Source: an uncultured Clostridia bacterium (GTDB taxonomy: Bacteria; Bacillota; Clostridia; Christensenellales; Aristaeellaceae). From it: DNA of 41,635 nt. Positions 24,795 to 33,685 of the stretch are shown one piece after another. The position numbers were made by a program, and so were the translations under genes. Under the pieces are notes generated by a model. The model had not been told where the DNA came from. It did not search any database and worked only from the letters and a program-made list of their open reading frames with translations. Position 1 is the stretch's first letter, and each line of letters starts with the position of its first letter. Location: positions 1 through 41,635 of the forward strand of contig CANQKI010000009.1 of NCBI GenBank assembly GCA_947624355.1, given 5' to 3'.

Positions 24795-25760
24795 TTACGC
24801 CTTGCCGTTGCAGCCGAGCACGTCCACGATCTTGTGCCGCACCATTTCCTTGAGGGCCGCGCGGGCGTCAGTCAGGTACTGGCGGGGGTCGAAGTGATCG
24901 GGATGCTGGGCCATATGCTGGCGAATCATGGCGGTGAAGGAAAGGCGCAGGTCGCTGTCGATATTGATCTTGCAGACGGCACTGGCGGCAGCCTTGCGGA
25001 GCTGCTCTTCGGGGATGCCCACGGCGTCGGGCAGATTGCCGCCGTTTTCATTGATGATCTTCACGAAATTCTGGGGCACGGAGGACGCGCCGTGGAGCAC
25101 GATGGGGAAGCCGGGCAGGCGCTTGGAAACCTCTTCCAAAATGTCGAAGCGCAGGGGCGGGGGCACCAGAACGCCGTCGGCGTTGCGGGTGCACTGGGCG
25201 GCGGTGAATTTGTACGCGCCGTGGCTGGTGCCGATGGCGATGGCCAGGGAATCACAGCCCGTGCGGGTGGCAAATTCCTCCACTTCCTCGGGGCGGGTAT
25301 AGCTGGAATCGGCGGCGGAGACCTTTACTTCGTCCTCCACGCCGGCCAGGCGGCCCAGTTCGCCCTCCACCACCACGCCGTGATCGTGGGCGTATTCCAC
25401 CACCTTGCGGGTGACGGCGATGTTTTCTTCAAAGGGCAGGTGGCTGCCGTCGATCATGACGGAGGTGAAGCCGCCGTCGATGCAGGACTTGCAGGTTTCA
25501 AAGTCGGGGCCGTGATCCAGGTGCAGTGCGATGGGCAGGCCGGTCACTTCCACGGCGGCCTGCACCAGCTTCACCAGGTAGGTGTGGTTGGCATAGGCGC
25601 GGGCGCCCTTGCTGACCTGCAGGATGACGGGGGCCTTTTCTTCCATGGCGGCTTCGGTGATGCCCTGGACGATTTCCATGTTGTTCACGTTGAAGGCGCC
25701 CACAGCGTAGCCGCCTTCATAGGCTTTCTTAAACATTTCCTTGGTGGTAACGAGTGGCAT
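24795..25760 (-). CDS. fba: Class II fructose-bisphosphate aldolase
   Basis: A 321-aa zinc-dependent aldolase that splits fructose 1,6-bisphosphate into dihydroxyacetone phosphate and glyceraldehyde 3-phosphate. Class II markers are LHLDHGPDFETC (catalytic Asp and a zinc His), GTSHGAYKF and VLHGASSVP; NINTDSD-type substrate binding appears as KINIDSDLR. Start: ATG 25760 (MPLVTTKEMF), with an ideal AAAGGAGG site. An ATG 39 nt upstream would place that site inside the gene. It has its own promoter, with a hairpin terminator on either side, so it is largely monocistronic. Confidence 0.95.
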   Translation of the reverse strand: MPLVTTKEMFKKAYEGGYAVGAFNVNNMEIVQGITEAAMEEKAPVILQVSKGARAYANHTYLVKLVQAAVEVTGLPIALHLDHGPDFETCKSCIDGGFTSVMIDGSHLPFEENIAVTRKVVEYAHDHGVVVEGELGRLAGVEDEVKVSAADSSYTRPEEVEEFATRTGCDSLAIAIGTSHGAYKFTAAQCTRNADGVLVPPPLRFDILEEVSKRLPGFPIVLHGASSVPQNFVKIINENGGNLPDAVGIPEEQLRKAAASAVCKINIDSDLRLSFTAMIRQHMAQHPDHFDPRQYLTDARAALKEMVRHKIVDVLGCNGKA

Positions 25761-25790
25761 AAGAATTCCTCCTTTGCATGCGTTCACTTC

Positions 25791-25819
25791 ATTATACACG
25801 ATTTTTTATTAAATGAACA
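25791..25819 (-). promoter_or_regulatory. Promoter for fba
   Basis: On the minus strand a perfect TATAAT (25796-25791) is preceded at 17 nt by TGTTCA (25819-25814), a weak -35, with an A/T-rich spacer. About 30 bp separate it from the start codon. Confidence 0.65.
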
Positions 25820-25820
25820 G

Positions 25821-25846
25821 CCCCCGGGCAAGAATTATCCCGGGGG
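25821..25846 (-). terminator. Terminator of the two-component operon
   Basis: CCCCCGGG (25821-25828) pairs with CCCGGGGG (25839-25846), followed on the minus strand by A/T-rich sequence that includes the fba promoter. It lies 20 bp past the kinase stop. Confidence 0.6.
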
Positions 25847-25866
25847 GAAATTGGAAGAAAAGATGA

Positions 25867-27327
25867 TTAGCCCTGATGGAGAGGAAGATCAACGATAAAG
25901 GACGCTCCCTTGCCCTCCTCGCTCTCCACACGGATGGAGCCGCCGTGGAGCAGCACCAGCTGGTGCACGATGGAAAGGCCCAGGCCCGTGCCGCCCTTTT
26001 CCCGGCTGCGGGCCTTATCCACCCGATAGAACCGGTCGAAGATATGGGGCAGGTTTTCCTTGGGGATGCCGGGGCCGTTGTCGGATACCACCAGGTGCGC
26101 GTCCCGGCCCTGGCGGGAGAGGGCGACGCGGATGACGCCCCCGGACTGGGTGTATTTCACGGCGTTTTCCATCAGGTTGTAAATCACCTGATTGAGCTTG
26201 CTCTTGTCGGCGTAAATATCGCAGGGGTCGGAAAGGGTCAGCTGAATCTGCTGGCTCTTCTGGTCGGCAATGGGCTGGAGGCGGTGGGCGTTTTCCTTGA
26301 CCAAGGTGGCGATGGACAGGTTTTCCCGGGTGAGCTTGACGTTGTGGGAATCCATCTGCACCAGGGTCAGCAGGTCGCTGACGATATTGCTGAGCCGGTC
26401 GATTTCGGAATTGATATCGCTGAGGAATTCGGTGCGCAATTCCTTATCCATATCGGGCTGGTAAATCAGGGATTCGATCATGATTTTCATGGTGGCCAGC
26501 GGGGTCTTGAGCTCGTGGCTGGCGTTGCTGACGAACTGATTGCGGCTCTGGTCCAGGGTTTCCAGCTTTTCGGACATGGAATTAAAGGCCAGGGCCAATT
26601 GCTTCATTTCGCCGCTGGCCTTGATCTTGACCCGGGCAGAAAAATCCCCTTTGGCCATGCGCTGAATGCCCCGCATGAGGCCGGCGATGGGGTTGGTGAT
26701 GACCCGGGAGAAAATCAGGGCGCTCAGCAGCGCGGCCGCTGCGATGAGCACGAAAATCAGGACCATCTGGTCCTGCAATTGGTACAGGTTCTGCATCATT
26801 TCCTGCACGGGGGAGACCAGCAGCAGCACCCCGATCACGTCGGAGGCGTGCACCACCCCGGCCGTGCAGTAGCCCACCCACCCGGTGTCCGGGCGGCGCA
26901 TGAAAAGCAGGCGGGAGGTGTCCAGCCGTTCCCCGGAATCCAGGGCGTGCACGCCGTAATCGCCGCTCTGGCCCCGGACCAGGATGTTCACGACCTCCGG
27001 ATACTGCAGCCGCACGCCGGCCATTTCGCCGTAGCTGTCAAGCTGCACCTTGCCGTACCGGTCCAGCAGCAGCACCCGCCCGCCCAGTTCGCCTCCGGCG
27101 GAGGATAGCTGATCCTGAAGCGCGGCGGCGTCGCTGCGGTACAGGCTGGGGGCGATGCGCACGGCCAGGGCCTCCATCTGGCTGCGGTCGGCCCGGATGC
27201 GCTGTTCAAATAAATAATCGCCCACCATGCCGCTCAGCGAGCCCGCCATTGCATAAAAGGACAGGCCCACGATCAGCAGGAAGGCGAGCAGGACGCGCCA
27301 GCGGATACTGGCGAAGGGATTACTAAT
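25867..27327 (-). CDS. Sensor histidine kinase of a two-component system
   Basis: About 486 aa. TM1 spans about 11-28 and an extracytoplasmic sensor region about 35-185; TM2 is 188-208 and HAMP 208-260. The HisKA domain has the phospho-acceptor in SNASHELKTPL (His271). The ATPase domain has NLMENAVKY (N box), DNGPGIP (G1), IFDRFYRVD (F) and GGTGLGLSIV (G2). No PAS domain, so not a canonical WalK. Oddity: between the regulator's stop codon and TM1 there is no ATG, GTG or TTG in frame. I place the start at ATT 27327, which overlaps the regulator's TAG as ATTAG, mirroring usual ATGA coupling. A GTG at 27270 would destroy TM1, and upstream starts would overlap the regulator by over 100 bp. Confidence 0.8.
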   Translation of the reverse strand: MSNPFASIRWRVLLAFLLIVGLSFYAMAGSLSGMVGDYLFEQRIRADRSQMEALAVRIAPSLYRSDAAALQDQLSSAGGELGGRVLLLDRYGKVQLDSYGEMAGVRLQYPEVVNILVRGQSGDYGVHALDSGERLDTSRLLFMRRPDTGWVGYCTAGVVHASDVIGVLLLVSPVQEMMQNLYQLQDQMVLIFVLIAAAALLSALIFSRVITNPIAGLMRGIQRMAKGDFSARVKIKASGEMKQLALAFNSMSEKLETLDQSRNQFVSNASHELKTPLATMKIMIESLIYQPDMDKELRTEFLSDINSEIDRLSNIVSDLLTLVQMDSHNVKLTRENLSIATLVKENAHRLQPIADQKSQQIQLTLSDPCDIYADKSKLNQVIYNLMENAVKYTQSGGVIRVALSRQGRDAHLVVSDNGPGIPKENLPHIFDRFYRVDKARSREKGGTGLGLSIVHQLVLLHGGSIRVESEEGKGASFIVDLPLHQG

Positions 27328-28015
27328 CCTTATCGGTGAAATAGTAGCCCACTCCCCACTTGGTAAAGATGAATTCGGGCTGGGCGGTGTTGCGCTCGAT
27401 CTTTTCCCGCAGACGGCGGATGTGCACGTCCACCGTGCGGGCATCGCCCATATAATCGTACTTCCATACCGTTTCCAGCATGGTTTCCCGGCTGAACACC
27501 TTGCCGCGGTTGGTGATGAACAGCTGCAGCAGGTCAAATTCCTTGGCGGTGAGGCGCACTTCCTTGCCCCCCAGGGTGACGGACCGGTTCACGATATTGA
27601 CCTCCATATCGTGCACCCGGATAATCTTCTTTTCCTCGTTGGCGGCGGGCTGGGCGGCGCGGCGCAGCACGGTCTTGATCCGGGCTTTGACCTCCAGGAT
27701 GTTGAAGGGCTTGGTCATATAATCGTCCGCGCCGTATTCCAGGCCAAGGATCTTGTCCATATCCTCGCCCTTGGCGGTGAGCATCAGGATGGGCACATTG
27801 CTGCTTTCCCGGATGCGCTGGCACACCTGGATGCCGTCCAGCTTGGGCAGCATTACGTCCAGCAGCACCAGATCCACCGGCTGCTCGAAGAAGACCTGCA
27901 GGGCTTCCTCGCCGTCCGCGGCGGTCAGAATTTCATAGCCCTCCTGCTCCAGGGTGTAGCGGAGGCCCTTCAAAATCAACGGTTCGTCATCGACCAACAG
28001 AATACGCTTAGCCAC
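27323..28015 (-). CDS. OmpR/PhoB-family response regulator
   Basis: A 230-aa regulator. The receiver domain has acidic residues Asp9/Asp10, phospho-acceptor Asp53 in LLDVMLP, Thr80 and Lys102 in TKPF. The C-terminal winged helix has RLTAKEFDLLQLF, WKYDYMGDARTVDVHIRRLREKIE and the final WGVGYYF. This is the PhoB/WalR layout. GTG start at 28015 with AAGGATG upstream. It is first in the operon with the kinase and ends in tandem stops TAG-TAA. Targets are unknown; the neighbourhood of wall-related genes is only suggestive. Confidence 0.9.
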   Translation of the reverse strand: MAKRILLVDDEPLILKGLRYTLEQEGYEILTAADGEEALQVFFEQPVDLVLLDVMLPKLDGIQVCQRIRESSNVPILMLTAKGEDMDKILGLEYGADDYMTKPFNILEVKARIKTVLRRAAQPAANEEKKIIRVHDMEVNIVNRSVTLGGKEVRLTAKEFDLLQLFITNRGKVFSRETMLETVWKYDYMGDARTVDVHIRRLREKIERNTAQPEFIFTKWGVGYYFTDKD

Positions 28016-28078
28016 GTCGTTTCATCCTTCCCTAAGGTTCCGGATGGCTCAGGGAACGCGCTCCATCCAGCTTTCTTT

Positions 28079-28107
28079 ATTTTACACGCAAATGTAACAA
28101 AAATCAA
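28079..28107 (-). promoter_or_regulatory. Promoter of the two-component operon
   Basis: On the minus strand TTGATT (28107-28102), a 17-nt spacer and TAAAAT (28084-28079), about 64 bp before the GTG start, in an otherwise A/T-rich 200-bp gap. No clear direct repeat for autoregulation was found. Confidence 0.6.
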
Positions 28108-28234
28108 GTGAATTGACATAATTTCTACATATTTTTGATGGCGAAACATCATATCTGCGGAAAAAACGTAATATCAGGGGCTCCTATGGGGGATTTACAT
28201 TCTTTTCAGCCGCTTGCGGACATGGATTTTCCCG

Positions 28235-30526
28235 TTATCCGGCCTCCCGCAGGCCCAGCATGCGCCGGAGAACCAGGGGAAAGCGGCGAAGGGGCGGGAC
28301 GGATTTTTGCAGGGCGCGGTAGGCGCGCTCCATAAGTTTTCGGTCCGCGGGACGTTTGCCGTACACCTGGGCGGCGTAGGCGTGCAGGGCGCGGCGGACA
28401 AGGGAAACCAGGGAAGCGTCCAGCCCCGGGCCGATGCGTCCCGCAAAGGCGGAAAGGGTTTCGGCGGGCTCCCTGCGCAGCTTTTTCGCCCCCAGCAGGC
28501 CGCAGATGGCCCGGTAATAGATTTCCCCGGCCTGATCGGGCTTTCGGGCGGCACGGCGGACGGGCTCCGTCCAGAGATACCGCCAGACGATCAGGGCACA
28601 AAGGAGCAACGCAAGCGGCACGATCCACCAGGGGAACCGCCCGCCTTCCTGCTCCCGGTCGGGAGGCGGCGGATTGCCGGGATCGGGCGTGGGGGAGGGC
28701 GCGCCGGGCGGCGTCGGGGTATCGGCGTTCGGGCTGTCAGGGGTAGGGGTGGGCGCGTCGCCCTCCGGGGGCGGCGGCGTGGGCGTCGCCTGGTTTTCGG
28801 GCAAGGGGGTGGGAGATGGCGTCGGGGTCGGCGTCGGAGAGGGAGTAGGCGTGGGCTGGGTGGGCGGTACGCCGCTTTCGTCCGGGTCGTCGCCGGGGCG
28901 GTCGTTATCCGTCCTGGGCGTGGCGTCAAAGGCCAGCCAGCCAAGGCCGTTCAGGTAAACCTCCGTCCAGGCGTGGGCCTCCCGGCCGGTCACCATGGCC
29001 CGGCCGTTTTCGTCCGGAATGGCCAGGTAGCCCGTCACATACCGGGCGGGCACTCCCACGGCCCGGCACAGCACCGTCATGGCCGAGGCGAAATAGGTGC
29101 AGTACCCTTCCTGCTGCCCCAGCAGGAACCAGGCCACGAAATCCACGTTTTCGGGGGGCTCGGACACGTTCATGTTGTAGCGGTAATGCTCCCGCAGGTA
29201 CGTTTCCAGGGCCAGCGCTTTTTCATAAGGGGTTTCGGCCCCGGACGTGGCCAGGGTGGCGATATCGAAAACCTCCTGCTGGATGTGGCTGGGCAGCGCC
29301 AGGTAATCCTCGCAGATTTCCTGATAATGCGGGTCGGGCTGGGCGGCGCAGGCGGCAATCAGCGCTTCCGTGGCGGCGCTTTCGGGGGGCAGAGGCAGGT
29401 AAGACAGCACGTAGCTGTCCCCGGCGGCCAGGTCCCGGGTGATGAAGAGCTCGCCAGCCAGGTTGAAATAGAGCACCATGCGTTCGCCGCCCATCTGGAT
29501 GCTGCGCAGATGCGTGGGGGCAAAGAGGGTGGTGGTGCCGCCCGAAAGCATATGGATGCGGACGGTGCGGGCCTCGGGCGCATTCTCCGCCTGGGGCCGG
29601 ACAATATCCAATAGGTCGTCCCGCAGGGCGGTATACCGGGGCGACTGGTACAGATAGCGCCGGGCGGACAGCGTGTCATACCAGTTGAGCCCGGAATATT
29701 CGTTGTAGGTGCGGCCCCGGAGGAGGAGCATCCTGTCCGTTTCCACCTCCATGACGGTGTGGTCGTCCGGCGTGGCGGGGCCCCCCAGGCGTTCACGCAG
29801 GGGCTGGTAACCTTCGGTGGACAGGGAGAAGGAAGCCCGGTAATCGTTGAAAAAGAGATAGTCCTCCACCCACTCGTGCACGCGGGTGGCCAATTCCTGC
29901 AAAGGCGGCGACGTCTGCCCCTGGGGCGGCAGCACCAAAAAGGCCGTCGCCGTCAGCAGCACGGCCAGGGGCAGGATGGAAGGCCGCCTGTTTTCTTTGC
30001 CGCACAGGAGAATCAGCGCGCCGGCAAAACCCGGCAGGGCGTACAGCACGGGGTTCCCCTCCCCGCTGAACAGACAGGAGAAGGCGGCCACGGTAATGAC
30101 GCTGAAAGCGGCCAGACCGGGGGAATCCTCCCACACCAGGGCCACGCCCAGGAAGCTGAAGAGCAGGCAGACGGAAATCCGGCCTGCGTCGGCGTATGGC
30201 AGGGCTGCGTCGCTGACCCCGCGGAAGGACAGAAAGACGGCTTTTCCCAGCTGCACGGCCGTATACGCCGGCCCGCCGCCCAGGACGCCCCACAGGATCA
30301 GCCCGGCCAGCAGGGCAAAGGAAAGAATTTTTTTGTGCCCAAAGGGCAGTTCATACAAAATCCCCAGGCCCACGCTGAATCCTGCACACCAGAGGACGGC
30401 CGGCCAGAGGGCCTGGAAGGAAAAGAGGGCGCGGACCAGGGGCAGGGCCAGGCCCACGGCCAGCAGCGCGGCGGCGGCAGTGCGAAGAAACGCCGCGCGC
30501 CAATCCGATTCATGCGGGCGTGACAT
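28235..30526 (-). CDS. Membrane transglutaminase-like protein (TgpA type)
   Basis: A 763-aa membrane protein. An N-terminal block of about six helices (residues about 14-200) is followed by an extracytoplasmic region. The transglutaminase core has a full triad: Cys476 in QQEGYCTYFASAM, His518 in GREAHAWTEVY and Asp534 in WLAFDATP. A Pro/Thr-rich linker (about 545-640) leads to one more helix (about 648-668) and a DUF4129-like cytoplasmic tail. Such proteins are thought to process or cross-link peptides at the membrane; the substrate is unknown. GGTGGAGG precedes the ATG, and its start overlaps the DUF58 gene by 17 bp. Third gene of moxR, DUF58, transglutaminase. Confidence 0.9.
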   Translation of the reverse strand: MSRPHESDWRAAFLRTAAAALLAVGLALPLVRALFSFQALWPAVLWCAGFSVGLGILYELPFGHKKILSFALLAGLILWGVLGGGPAYTAVQLGKAVFLSFRGVSDAALPYADAGRISVCLLFSFLGVALVWEDSPGLAAFSVITVAAFSCLFSGEGNPVLYALPGFAGALILLCGKENRRPSILPLAVLLTATAFLVLPPQGQTSPPLQELATRVHEWVEDYLFFNDYRASFSLSTEGYQPLRERLGGPATPDDHTVMEVETDRMLLLRGRTYNEYSGLNWYDTLSARRYLYQSPRYTALRDDLLDIVRPQAENAPEARTVRIHMLSGGTTTLFAPTHLRSIQMGGERMVLYFNLAGELFITRDLAAGDSYVLSYLPLPPESAATEALIAACAAQPDPHYQEICEDYLALPSHIQQEVFDIATLATSGAETPYEKALALETYLREHYRYNMNVSEPPENVDFVAWFLLGQQEGYCTYFASAMTVLCRAVGVPARYVTGYLAIPDENGRAMVTGREAHAWTEVYLNGLGWLAFDATPRTDNDRPGDDPDESGVPPTQPTPTPSPTPTPTPSPTPLPENQATPTPPPPEGDAPTPTPDSPNADTPTPPGAPSPTPDPGNPPPPDREQEGGRFPWWIVPLALLLCALIVWRYLWTEPVRRAARKPDQAGEIYYRAICGLLGAKKLRREPAETLSAFAGRIGPGLDASLVSLVRRALHAYAAQVYGKRPADRKLMERAYRALQKSVPPLRRFPLVLRRMLGLREAG

Positions 30527-31661
30527 AGCACACCTCCACCAAATGATGCTGAAGCCGCGTTACAAAAGGCTGCAGCGCGGGATCGTCCGGGGTATAGGTG
30601 ACCAGGTACAGCCGGGCCGTGGGGCCCATCCGGCGGATGTGGCTGACCCCCTCCACAATGCGGGCGTCCAACCGTGTGGTGATGATCACCGCCGCTCCCG
30701 TGCGCCGCATGCGCCGGAGCTCCAGTTGCAGCACCCGGGCGAAATCTTCCCCGGCGAAAAAGGGCTGCATGGCCAGCATTTCCTGAAGAAGGGCCAGGCC
30801 GGAGGCGTTGTCCGAGGTAAATTCGTTGGCCATTTGCCCGTAGAGGGGCAGCCGGATGGGGCTCCCGTCCGCCATCTGCATTTTGGCCACGGCCACCGCC
30901 GTTTCGCACAGGGCGTCCCGGAGGTTCATTTTCCCGTCGGCGGTTTCTTCACCCCCCAGCGGCTCGGCGCAGTCCAGCAGGATCAGGGTGTCCGGGGGCG
31001 CGGGGGTCTCGAACCGGCGCACCAGCAGCTCCCGCTTCCGGGAGGACAGCTTCCAGTGCACCCGCTTCATGGCGTCGCCCGGCTGATAGGCGCGCACGTC
31101 CTCGGGGGCGTTGTAATCCTCCTGGGTGCGGGCCAGGGCGGCGCTGCCGTCGTCCCCCGGGCTGACCCGGGGCTTGTCGATGGCAAAGGGCTTGGGCAGC
31201 ACCAGAAAATTTTCGGGCAGCCGCTGTGGATGCTTTTTGAACGTAAACAGGCCGAACACATCGCTGATTTCCAGGCGCTTTGCCTGAACGGCATAGCTGC
31301 CCACATGCCGGGCCGAAAGGGGCAACCTGCAGGAGACCGTATGGAAGGGCGGCGCGGAAAATACATATTCCCCCGCCTGGCCGGGGTCGTCCCAGAGAAT
31401 ACGGAAAGCGCCCACGGGCAAGGGGCAGCCGTGGCGCACGGAAAGCAGCAGTTCGGCGTTTTCCCCGCGGTTTACTTTATTCAGGCTCAGCTGCTGGCGG
31501 CAGGAAACCGTCAGAAAGCACCACAAAACGCTCAGCAGCGCATATCCCAGCACCGTGAGCAGCAAAAGCGCAAGATACAGATACAACAGATTTCCCAGCG
31601 ACAGGGCGCACACCCCGGCGGTGATCAGCGCCGCAGCCAGCGCAAAGCCCCGGCGGGTCAT
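30510..31661 (-). CDS. DUF58 domain protein
   Basis: A 383-aa protein with two N-terminal membrane helices (about 5-48), then a beta-rich region and the DUF58 signature at EDVRAYQPGDAMKRVHWK, followed by a von Willebrand A-like fold (LILLDCAEPL). DUF58 proteins act with MoxR ATPases and transglutaminase-like partners; the precise role is unknown. The ATG at 31661 overlaps the moxR stop as ATGA, so translation is coupled. An upstream continuation of the frame lies wholly within moxR and is discarded. Confidence 0.9.
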   Translation of the reverse strand: MTRRGFALAAALITAGVCALSLGNLLYLYLALLLLTVLGYALLSVLWCFLTVSCRQQLSLNKVNRGENAELLLSVRHGCPLPVGAFRILWDDPGQAGEYVFSAPPFHTVSCRLPLSARHVGSYAVQAKRLEISDVFGLFTFKKHPQRLPENFLVLPKPFAIDKPRVSPGDDGSAALARTQEDYNAPEDVRAYQPGDAMKRVHWKLSSRKRELLVRRFETPAPPDTLILLDCAEPLGGEETADGKMNLRDALCETAVAVAKMQMADGSPIRLPLYGQMANEFTSDNASGLALLQEMLAMQPFFAGEDFARVLQLELRRMRRTGAAVIITTRLDARIVEGVSHIRRMGPTARLYLVTYTPDDPALQPFVTRLQHHLVEVCYVTPA

Positions 31662-32620
31662 GCCCGACCGGTGGGCACAGGCACGGTCTCCATCAGCTGG
31701 GCCAGTACCTGCTGGGCCGAAATGCCCTTCATCCGGGCCTCCGGGGTAAGAATCAGGCGGTGGGAAAGCACGGGCAGCGCCATGCGCCGGATATCGTCGG
31801 GCAGCACGTAATCCCGGCCGGAGAGCAGGGCGCAGGCCTGGGCGGCCCGCAGCAGCGCAATGGCCCCCCGGGGGGAGGCGCCCAGCTGCAGGGCGGGATG
31901 ATTGCGGGTGGACGCCGCGATGGTGGCCACGTAATTCCGTGCCTCCCGGCTGGCGTACACCGTGCCCAGCTGCTCCTGCATGGACAGGATTTCCGCCCCG
32001 CCGCACACGGGCCCGATGGTTTGCATGGGGGTCACCTGGCCGGAGTACCGTTCCAGCACGTCCATTTCTTCCTCCACCGAAGGGTAGCCGATGGCAATGC
32101 GCAGGAAAAACCGGTCCATCTGCGCCTCGGGCAGGGGATAGGTGCCCACGAAATCCACGGGGTTTTGGGTGGCCAGCACCATGAAGGGCTTGGGCAGGGG
32201 ATAGGTCACCCCGTCCACCGTCACCTGCCCTTCTTCCATGACCTCCAGCAGGGCGGACTGGGTCTTGGGGGAGGTGCGGTTGATTTCGTCCGCCAGGATG
32301 ATCTGGCTCATGACCGCGCCGGGCTTGAATTCCATTTCCCCCGTTTTCAGGCTCACCATGGTGAAACCCGTCACGTCAGAGGGCGTCACGTCGGGGGTGA
32401 ACTGGATACGCTTGAAGCTGCACTGCAAGGATTTGGCCAGGGCGGCGGCCAGGGTGGTTTTGCCCACGCCGGGCACATCCTCAATCAGTACGTGGCCCCG
32501 GCAGATCAGGGCGATGAGCAACAGCTCGATGGCTTCATCCTTGCCCACGATCACCCGGCGGATGTTCTGCTGGAGGGCGTACACCAGGGGCCGGGGCTGG
32601 GCGGGAGACGGATTCTGCAT
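31658..32620 (-). CDS. MoxR family AAA ATPase
   Basis: A 320-aa AAA ATPase of the MoxR group, chaperone-like ATPases that assist assembly or activation of envelope or metal-dependent proteins. Walker A is EDVPGVGKTTLA (Lys54), Walker B IILADEINR, sensor 1 VLATQNP, and the arginine-finger region LPEAQMDRFF. The C-terminal lid carries SPRGAIALLRAAQA. The ATG at 32620 has AAAGGAG 6 nt upstream. First gene of the three-gene minus-strand operon, with its own extended -10 promoter. Confidence 0.95.
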   Translation of the reverse strand: MQNPSPAQPRPLVYALQQNIRRVIVGKDEAIELLLIALICRGHVLIEDVPGVGKTTLAAALAKSLQCSFKRIQFTPDVTPSDVTGFTMVSLKTGEMEFKPGAVMSQIILADEINRTSPKTQSALLEVMEEGQVTVDGVTYPLPKPFMVLATQNPVDFVGTYPLPEAQMDRFFLRIAIGYPSVEEEMDVLERYSGQVTPMQTIGPVCGGAEILSMQEQLGTVYASREARNYVATIAASTRNHPALQLGASPRGAIALLRAAQACALLSGRDYVLPDDIRRMALPVLSHRLILTPEARMKGISAQQVLAQLMETVPVPTGRA

Positions 32621-32742
32621 AAAAAACTCCTTTCGGACGCTGCAAATATCAATCCGGATGCGTATATAGCTTTTCCGCAGGATGGATGAATTATCCTTTG
32701 CCTGCGGCCCAGGCGGGTTCACGGCCTTCCGGCCGCTTTTTC

Positions 32743-32771
32743 ATTATACCAAAATGCCGGGAAAATTGCAA
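32743..32771 (-). promoter_or_regulatory. Promoter of the moxR operon
   Basis: Minus strand: TTGCAA (32771-32766), a 17-nt spacer, then TATAAT (32748-32743) with a TGG extension. The 5' leader to the ATG is about 115 nt and has a GGCC-rich small hairpin near 32730. Confidence 0.75.
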
Positions 32772-32830
32772 CAAAATCCGACACATAAATGTAAAACAAT
32801 CGAAACAAATTTCAACACATGGACGAATGT

Positions 32831-32859
32831 TTGCGAAGAAGCGGGGAATTTGCTATAAT
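32831..32859 (+). promoter_or_regulatory. Promoter of the ABC-like ATPase gene
   Basis: TTGCGA (32831-32836), a 17-nt spacer and TATAAT (32854-32859) with the TGC extension. It points away from the moxR promoter 60 bp to the left. Confidence 0.7.
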
Positions 32860-32917
32860 CATGTTTAAAGGACATGAAACGCGAACCCGTGGATATCTGT
32901 CCAAGGAGGCGGCGACG

Positions 32918-33682
32918 ATGCTGTACGTCAGGAAAATCGTGAAAACGGGCGACGGCGAGGGTTATCCCTTTTCCGTGCCGGTGATCCGGGCCATGGGGGA
33001 AATATCCTTCACCGCTCCTGTCACCATCCTTTGCGGGGACAACGGCAGCGGCAAATCCACCCTGCTTTCCATCCTGGCGGCCAAACTGAACGCCGTGCGC
33101 ATCGGTCAGGGCATCGTGGAGCGGGATCGCGGGGCGGAGGCGGCGCAAAACGCATTTCTGCTGCAGAAAATGGCCGCCCGAAAAAATTTCTTCTTTTCTG
33201 CGGAGGACTTTATTTCCTATATCAACTGGGTGTCCGTGACGAAAGCCGAGGCCCGGGCGGAAATTGCCCGCATCGAGGCGGACGACACCGTTGCCGATAA
33301 GGAATACGCCAAAATGCCCTATGCGGACACCCTGTATGACCTGGAAACCCTGTACGCGGGAGACCTGGCCCTGCAGTCCCACGGGGAAGGGTTTCTGGAT
33401 TTTTTCCGGTCGCGGCTGCATCCGGGGGGCTTTTACATGATGGACGAGCCAGAAGGCGCTCTTTCCTATGAAAAGCAGTACGCTCTGTCCCTGGATATCT
33501 GGGAAAACAGCCGGGACAGCCAGTTCATCCTGGCCACCCATTCGCCTATTCTGGCGGCCATTCCGGGGGCGGAAATCCTGGAAGCGACGGAAAACGGGTT
33601 TGTGCCGCGAAAATATGAGGAACTGGAAAATATCCAATTCCTCAGGCTGTTTATGGAAAATCCCAAGCGTATGTTCCGGTAA
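32918..33682 (+). CDS. Standalone ABC-type AAA ATPase
   Basis: A 254-aa ATPase with a compact ABC/AAA_21 fold: Walker A CGDNGSGKST (Lys46), an ABC-signature-like SHGEGFLDFF, Walker B FYMMDEPEGALS and a switch histidine in ILATHSP. There is no membrane domain and no neighbour that would make it a transporter, so it resembles the small soluble predicted ATPases related to RecF/OLD. Role unknown. The ATG at 32918 has AAGGAGG 8 nt upstream. Its 3' end lies 3 nt from the convergent fumarase gene, with no terminator between them. Confidence 0.8.
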   Translation: MLYVRKIVKTGDGEGYPFSVPVIRAMGEISFTAPVTILCGDNGSGKSTLLSILAAKLNAVRIGQGIVERDRGAEAAQNAFLLQKMAARKNFFFSAEDFISYINWVSVTKAEARAEIARIEADDTVADKEYAKMPYADTLYDLETLYAGDLALQSHGEGFLDFFRSRLHPGGFYMMDEPEGALSYEKQYALSLDIWENSRDSQFILATHSPILAAIPGAEILEATENGFVPRKYEELENIQFLRLFMENPKRMFR

Positions 33683-33685
33683 AAT

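Noticed and set aside
27328-27537. N-terminal extension of the histidine kinase frame over the regulator gene
   Set aside because: These 70 codons are the regulator's DNA read in another frame, rich in Cys, Ser and Pro and without kinase-like features.
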